The position numbers and the translations under genes were made by a program. A DNA stretch of 64,000 nt from Avena insularis. Lineage: Eukaryota; Streptophyta; Magnoliopsida; Poales; Poaceae. Shown here one piece after another: positions 59,467 to 64,000 of this stretch. Location: positions 186,001 to 250,000 of the forward strand of contig CM042685.1 of NCBI GenBank assembly GCA_023614405.1, in the 5' to 3' direction. The notes beneath the pieces are model-generated. The model saw only the letters and a program-made list of their open reading frames with translations. It did not search any database and had not been told where the DNA came from. Within the stretch, counting starts at the first letter, position 1, and each line of letters begins with the position of its first letter.

Positions 59467-60447
59467 TGATGGTGCTCGATGTGGCACTTTGTTGGTAACC
59501 CCAAGCGCAGGGTGTGAAGAGCAAGCATCAAGTTTTCCCTCAGTTGAGATCGAGGTTATCGAACCAGAAGGAGGAAGGAAATGTCACACAGGTGTTGCAA
59601 GCAACGTGGAGACCTGCACAACACAAACTCAAGACTTTTCCCCAACAAACAGTGAGGTTGTCAAGCTCACCGGTTTGTTGTAACAAAGGATTAAATGTAT
59701 GGTGTGGAAGGTAATGGTTTGCAGCAAGTAAACAAGTATAGTGGAAGATGTATCAATGGTAAAGATTGGACCAGGGTCCATAGTTCACTAGAGGTGCTCT
59801 CCTTAGATAAACAACACGGCATGAAGGGTAAACAAATTACAGCAGGGCAATTGACAGGAACTGAGCAAGGCATAACAATGCAATTCTTGGTGAAAAGATC
59901 CTATGAGGTTGATTGGGCAATACAACAAGATACATAGACCGCCATCCAACTGCATCTATGACTAGAAGTCCACCTTCAGGTTATCATCCGAACCCCCTCC
60001 AGTATTAAGTTGCAAGCAACAGACAACTGCTTTAAGCAAAGTGTGTAAGGTAAACAGTCCACATGTTCCATGAACAAGAGACCATTGTTTTCTCCCTAGT
60101 AGCAACAACACATCTACAACCGAAGAGATTTCTGTAATATATAAAAAAAAGACACAACTATCACCAACCATCCCAGAACAGAGGAAGAAGTGATCTGAAG
60201 GTTTTTCTAGAAGAAGCACAGTGAAGACGGAGATGCGCTCCAGGATGTTCCCCGATCTTGGATCTCCCTTGGCTCCCACTGGGCGTGTCGACCGCATTAT
60301 CTATCAACATGGCAATGTGCGCCACGTTGATGAAGACCGCTTTCTTCATGTCGGCTTCCAGGTGCAGATCCCAGCGTTCTGCCATCACTGCTCTTATGTC
60401 ATCGCATCCGGCTTGAGCTTCGGCGCCGACGCCTTGCACAGCTAGTT
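59467..60447 (-). repeat. LTR of the antisense Athila-like element
   Basis: It is bounded on the inner side by TGATGGTGCTC (59467; ends in CA on the minus strand) next to the primer site. The outer limit is uncertain and placed where a new LTR-like start TGTAACACCC begins at 60448. The stretch 60221-60445 is more GC-rich than the rest and open on both strands; I recognise no protein in it, and it may be a separate insertion. Confidence 0.55.
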
Positions 60448-62230
60448 TGTAACACCCTTGAATCGACCCTATGCAAGTTTCAACGATTCCTGCCAAAACC
60501 CGCATAGAAACGATTCAAAGATGCCCACCGGGTACTTGCGTGCCGGTGGAAACAAGTAATACCATTACACAATAGTCCACGATGGAAACCACAGAACAGA
60601 TATATACAACAACGACTCCGTGACTCAAGAATATAGATATACATTACAAAGATCGAAATCACCTTGAAAACGGTACAACATACGATTATGGATAAGAATC
60701 AAATAGGGCTAAGAGCCCTGAAGAATAAATAATGGCATCCATAACTTTGCCCAGGCCAAGACGGAAGGGTAACCCTGCTAACGACGATGATCTCAAACCT
60801 GCTAAAATAAAAAGGGCGCCGACAAAGGGCAAAGGAAAAAGAGAGCGGTCAATATCAAGGCCAGTACACCGCGAGACTTAGAATTCGGCGGCTCTCGCCT
60901 ACATGGGTATGGTGGACTGAAGCGGCAGCACAACATGCACTAAACAACCTATAGAGACTCGATACAAATATCGACTATTAGAGAGAGGTATGAAAGACCT
61001 ATCTTGGGACTAACGATACTAACACCAATCATACACATCCTGGTATTCCCCCCTCGAGACCAAACGAGAAAGTCCAGCCGAGAAAACTCACATAGTTGGC
61101 AGTTTTATTCATTCATTCCATGGTGGTTGTCCAACTTACTAGTCATATCAGATCTAAGTCTAATTATAACAGTAAACTTTAGTGTAAGTTGTCTATGATC
61201 GAGAAACTGCGTTCCAGGTCGTCTATAATAACGGACATGACTTTTCGGAAAGATTTAACCCTGCAGGGGTGCACCAAAGTTCCCACGCGTGCCTACACCC
61301 TTATTGTCAGAGCATGTGGGTACAAGATCATAAAACATACACCCAACGGTATGTCGACGGGGTTTGGACACAAGCGTTTCGGACGAAAGTAAGTACATGG
61401 GGCCACCTAATAAGCTACCCACAACAAAAGTCGGCGGTTCGATATGGACCCGGGTTTGTGCCAATGGTTATAAATTTGGAAACCCAAGAGTGTGACTAGG
61501 CTTGTCGATACCGTGAAAACATTTCACATTGGTTCCTAAACAGTATAGTAGTAAACGCTCCCCGAGCAACAGTAGTAAATAAAGCAGTAAAATATGACAT
61601 AAGTACAAGATATTAAAAACACCCCAAACTAGTTTGTGGCCCTAGAACAGTACTTTGAAATTGGGTACTAAATCAATAGTGGTGCCCACATCTCACATGT
61701 GGTTAGTGCGCTCGATCTCGGAACATGTATCAAGAACTCGGGTCCTATGTGGAAACAAGTGAGTGGTTAAAAACCAAATATTGACTATTACCCACCGGTA
61801 CCTCTGCATTAGTTATATCTACCACCAACCTTTAATTATTAAGTTGTAAATAGAACCATTATTATCTCCACCATTAAGCATGTGCTAACCATCCAACAAT
61901 AGTGGAACTCTACGACACAAAGCAACACCGAGCAAGCAACTTCGACTCACAAGGCTAACTGTCTATCAAACAATATGCAATAGGAGGTGTCCAAGGCAAT
62001 AGACCCCGACGCCGACCACGGTGCCCCCCTAGCGGTTACCCTGACATCCGCTGAGGGCTACCACCTCTCTTGAGCACCTCATCAGCTTCCTCTACAGTCC
62101 AAGCATTTGCGTCGTGACACGCCGTCTCGACACTCCCGCTGCTCTGTGGGGGATATCAACCTACTGAATACTACTTGGTTTCTCTCTGGGCTGACCATCC
62201 ATGGCGTTTCTGTTGTTCACGCTACCACTA
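60448..62230 (-). mobile_element. LTR-retrotransposon debris, probably antisense LTR
   Basis: It begins TGTAACACCC on the plus strand. On the minus strand the same end reads GGGTGTTACA, preceded by a T-rich region with TTTGTAATGTATATC, typical of the polyadenylation part of a plant LTR. No domain or primer site is visible in the 1.8 kb, and its right edge is not defined. It could be a solo or truncated LTR. No host gene is seen. Confidence 0.45.
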
Positions 62231-62244
62231 TGACTGTAGGGGAG

Positions 62245-62400
62245 TGTTAGAGTATTAGACATATACAGTTATTATGATAGTTTAGATAAAGTTAGGTTAT
62301 GTTTTACAATCTTAATTTGATTTGTACTCCAAGATAATCTCTTATGCCTATATATACTCACCTATTAGGCTCAATAATACATCCATCATATTCCGCAACA
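62245..62400 (+). mobile_element. Copia-type 3' LTR with polypurine tract, remnant
   Basis: A compact 156-bp LTR starts TGTTAGAGTATTAG and ends TTCCGCAACA, with TATATATACTC about 45 bp from its end. It is directly preceded by the polypurine tract GTAGGGGAG (62236-62244), so it is a 3' LTR rather than a solo LTR. The internal region to its left is truncated, with no recognisable pol. Confidence 0.75.
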
Positions 62401-62921
62401 CTCACACTCTTTCACTATTTATCTGAAGCTATTAAATAGGAAAAAATTAAAGAAAATGTATAATATTTTCTAGGAATTAATATTTCCTCATACCCATGCA
62501 TATGTATTTCTAGACAATTTTTAGGGTGTAGATATATGCTAAACTAGACGTGGGAGTAGTAATTATCACAAAACATCGAACTATTAATAATCTAGTTATT
62601 CTTTGAATCAGCAGCTGGCTATGAGTTAGGGTCCATTGGCAATATTTTTGTTTCTCGAGTTTTGTGGTATACTCAAGTATTGGATGTATGCTATGTCTGC
62701 ATACTCCATTGTTTTGAGATTTTGGTTATTTGAACTTACACCAATGATTTTCGAGGTCAGGTAAGGTAAGGGTGGATAAAGGTCTTATTAGGTGGGGTGG
62801 TGTGTGTGTGGGTGGGTAGGTAGCAGGAGTGGCCGATCCTTCCTTCCAGCGGCATGGTACGGTACGGGTGTTAGCTAAGATTCTTAGGTAGGTGAGACAC
62901 GCGCCATGGGTTACGTCTACT
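62401..62921. other. Upstream region of the P450 gene, no gene seen
   Basis: About 500 bp, first AT-rich, then with a GTGGGGTGGTGTGTGTGTGG stretch near 62793 and a GGTACGGTACGG stretch near 62860. No coding frame or repeat family is recognised. It is the probable promoter region. Confidence 0.4.
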
Positions 62922-62927
62922 TATATA
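62922..62927 (+). promoter_or_regulatory. TATA box of the P450 gene
   Basis: TATATA lies 72 bp upstream of the ATG at 63000. It decides the start: the frame is open from an earlier ATG at 62892, but that lies upstream of the TATA box and so should not be in the transcript. Confidence 0.6.
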
Positions 62928-62999
62928 CTAGTAGGTATTCTAAAACCCCTCAACTCAACGGCACGTGCGTGTGCCACTGCAACTAACGTTCTTCCAACC

Positions 63000-63959
63000 A
63001 TGGACATGGACATGGACCTGGACCGGGACGCGCTCCTGCTCATTGCCTCCTCCTCCTCCTTGGCTGCCCTGGCCATCGCATCCCTCATCTGGTTTCTCCG
63101 GCGCCGCCGTGGCAAAAAGTCTCGCAAGCTGCCGCTGCCGCCTGGCCCGAGGGGCTGGCCGGTGCTGGGCAACCTGCGGCAGCTGGGCGCCAAGCCGCAC
63201 CACACCATGGCCGCGCTGTCACGCCAGCACGGCCCGCTCTTCCGCCTCCGCTTCGGCAGCGCCGAGGTGGTGGTGGCCGCGTCGGCCAAGGTCGCCTCCA
63301 TCTTCCTCCGCACCCACGACGCCAACTTCAGCGACCGCCCGCCAAACTCCGGCGCCGAGCACGTCGCCTACAACTACCAGGACCTCGTCTTCGCCCCCTA
63401 CGGCGCGCGCTGGCGCGCCCTCCGCAAACTCTGCGCGCTCAGGCTCTTCTCCGCCAAGGCCCTTTACGCCCTCCGCGCGGTCCGGGAGGAGGAGGTCCGC
63501 CTGATGGTGGCCTAGCTCTACGCCCACGCCTCCTCGTCGTCCTCGGAAGGGGTGGCGGTGGGGCAGGAGGCCAACGTGTGCGCGACGAACGCGCTGGCGC
63601 GGGCCGCCGTGGGGCGGCGCGTCTTGAGGAAGGCGGCGGCCGGGGAGGGAGCAAAGGAGTTCAAGGACATGGTGGTGGAGCTGATGCAGCTGGCCGACGT
63701 CTTCAACATCGTGGACTTTGTTCCCGCGCTCCGGTGGCTGGACCCGCAGGGCGTCCTCGCAAAGATGAAGCGGCTGCACAGCGATGCAACGGCATGATGG
63801 GCCGGATTCATCAGCGAGAGGAAGAGAAAGCAGCAGGGCGGCGGGGATGGGGATAATAAGGACCTGCTGAGCGTCATGCTGATGGGCGGCGAGGGGGATC
63901 AGGAGGAGGAGGAGGGGATGAGCAGCTTCAACCACACCGACATCAAAGCGCTTCTCCTG
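63000..63959 (+). pseudogene. CYP75B: CYP75B-type P450 (flavonoid 3'-hydroxylase), exon 1 with stops
   Basis: Enzymes of this family add a 3'-hydroxyl (some grass members a 5'-hydroxyl) to flavonoids on the endoplasmic reticulum. Visible are an acidic start (MDMDMDLDRDALLL), a membrane anchor (about residues 10-32), a basic stop-transfer RRRRGKKSRK, the hinge PPGPRGWPVLGN, then SDRPPNSGAEHVAYNYQDLV, the C-helix WRALRKLCALRLFSAKAL, and the tail SSFNHTDIKALLL. The exon ends at 63959 before GTAACC; the haem-binding half lies outside the window. Codon 172 is TAG (63513-63515). A second stop, TGA at 63795, lies between what look like a one-base loss near 63761 and a one-base gain near 63812. The rest is well conserved, so it is a young pseudogene or an intact gene with sequence errors. 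Confidence 0.8.
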
Positions 63960-64000
63960 GTAACCAACTAACTAACGAACTAACTGAATACGCACTACAC

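Larger units (their letters stand above)
56604..60447 (-). mobile_element. Antisense Gypsy element (Athila-like, mostly non-coding)
   Basis: Read on the minus strand: an LTR (60447 to 59467), then a TGGCGC-type primer site, a poorly coding gag-like stretch, a protease domain (58798-58349), then 1.7 kb of non-coding sequence cut at 56604 by element 3. No RT or integrase is seen. The plus-strand phrases TTGGTAACCCCAAGCGCAGG, AAGTTTTCCCTCAGT and GCATCCCCAAGCTTGAGC recall a very abundant internal/LTR family of wheat and barley (from memory, unchecked). The short minus frame at 59108-59308 is of unknown identity. This copy looks old. Confidence 0.7.

Noticed and set aside
62892..62999. Upstream in-frame ATG at 62892 as the P450 start
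   Set aside because: The TATA box lies downstream of it at 62922, and the family-like N-terminus begins at 63000.
63219..63935. 238-residue minus-strand frame opposite the P450 exon
   Set aside because: It is the antisense shadow of a GC-rich exon; the sense strand has clear P450 motifs.

Overview
The window is plant nuclear DNA, almost certainly from a grass and probably a pooid cereal relative. The evidence is a tRNA-derived SINE of the type seen in cereals, Stowaway-type MITEs, a CACTA transposon with GCCGTCGGCGTA-type subterminal repeats, nested chromodomain Gypsy elements, a CRM-type element with the LTR start TGATGTGGACATCC, and two host genes of grass type. There is no bacterial gene organisation, CRISPR array or operon. 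A 100-N scaffold gap lies at 44384-44483. Family names come from recognised domains and motifs and were not checked against a database.

Layout: (1) 1-16379 is one uninterrupted tandem satellite, 49 head-to-tail monomers of about 335 bp, entering from the left edge and ending inside a monomer. Part of it (about 6.6-11.4 kb) carries an 8-monomer higher-order repeat. (2) About 16532-25049 is one CACTA (En/Spm) DNA transposon with a decayed TNP2-type transposase, a second decayed gene, and a right end dense in subterminal repeats that finishes in CCTGTAGTG. (3) 25050-26731 is a small non-genic segment with two Stowaway-like MITEs, a local duplication and an antisense SINE. (4) 26732-27301 (minus) is an intact kiwellin/ripening-related gene, the best supported functional gene here.

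(5) 27.9-56.6 kb is a nest of Gypsy chromoviruses. An antisense LTR-like fragment lies next to a Tekay-like element (about 29.9-37.8 kb) that has an extra ORF before gag. Its 3' LTR is interrupted by a CRM-type element (37798 to the gap). After the gap comes a second Tekay-like element (44484-56603) whose two LTRs can be aligned. (6) 56604-60447 is an antisense, mostly non-coding Gypsy element with a protease domain and a TGGCGC primer binding site. It was probably the target of the preceding insertion. (7) 60448-62400 holds further LTR debris and a short Copia 3' LTR. (8) 63000-63959 is exon 1 of a CYP75B (flavonoid 3'-hydroxylase-type) P450 gene with in-frame stops, running off the right edge.

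No operon-like cooperation is expected. The two host genes are independent islands in repeats. The transposon genes form self-contained but broken replication modules (gag, protease, RT, RNase H, integrase, chromodomain; TNP2 plus a partner protein). Many disruptions are one- or two-base indels, often at homopolymers or CG-rich sites, and they occur in the satellite, the transposons and the P450 alike. Part of the apparent decay may therefore be consensus error in the assembly.
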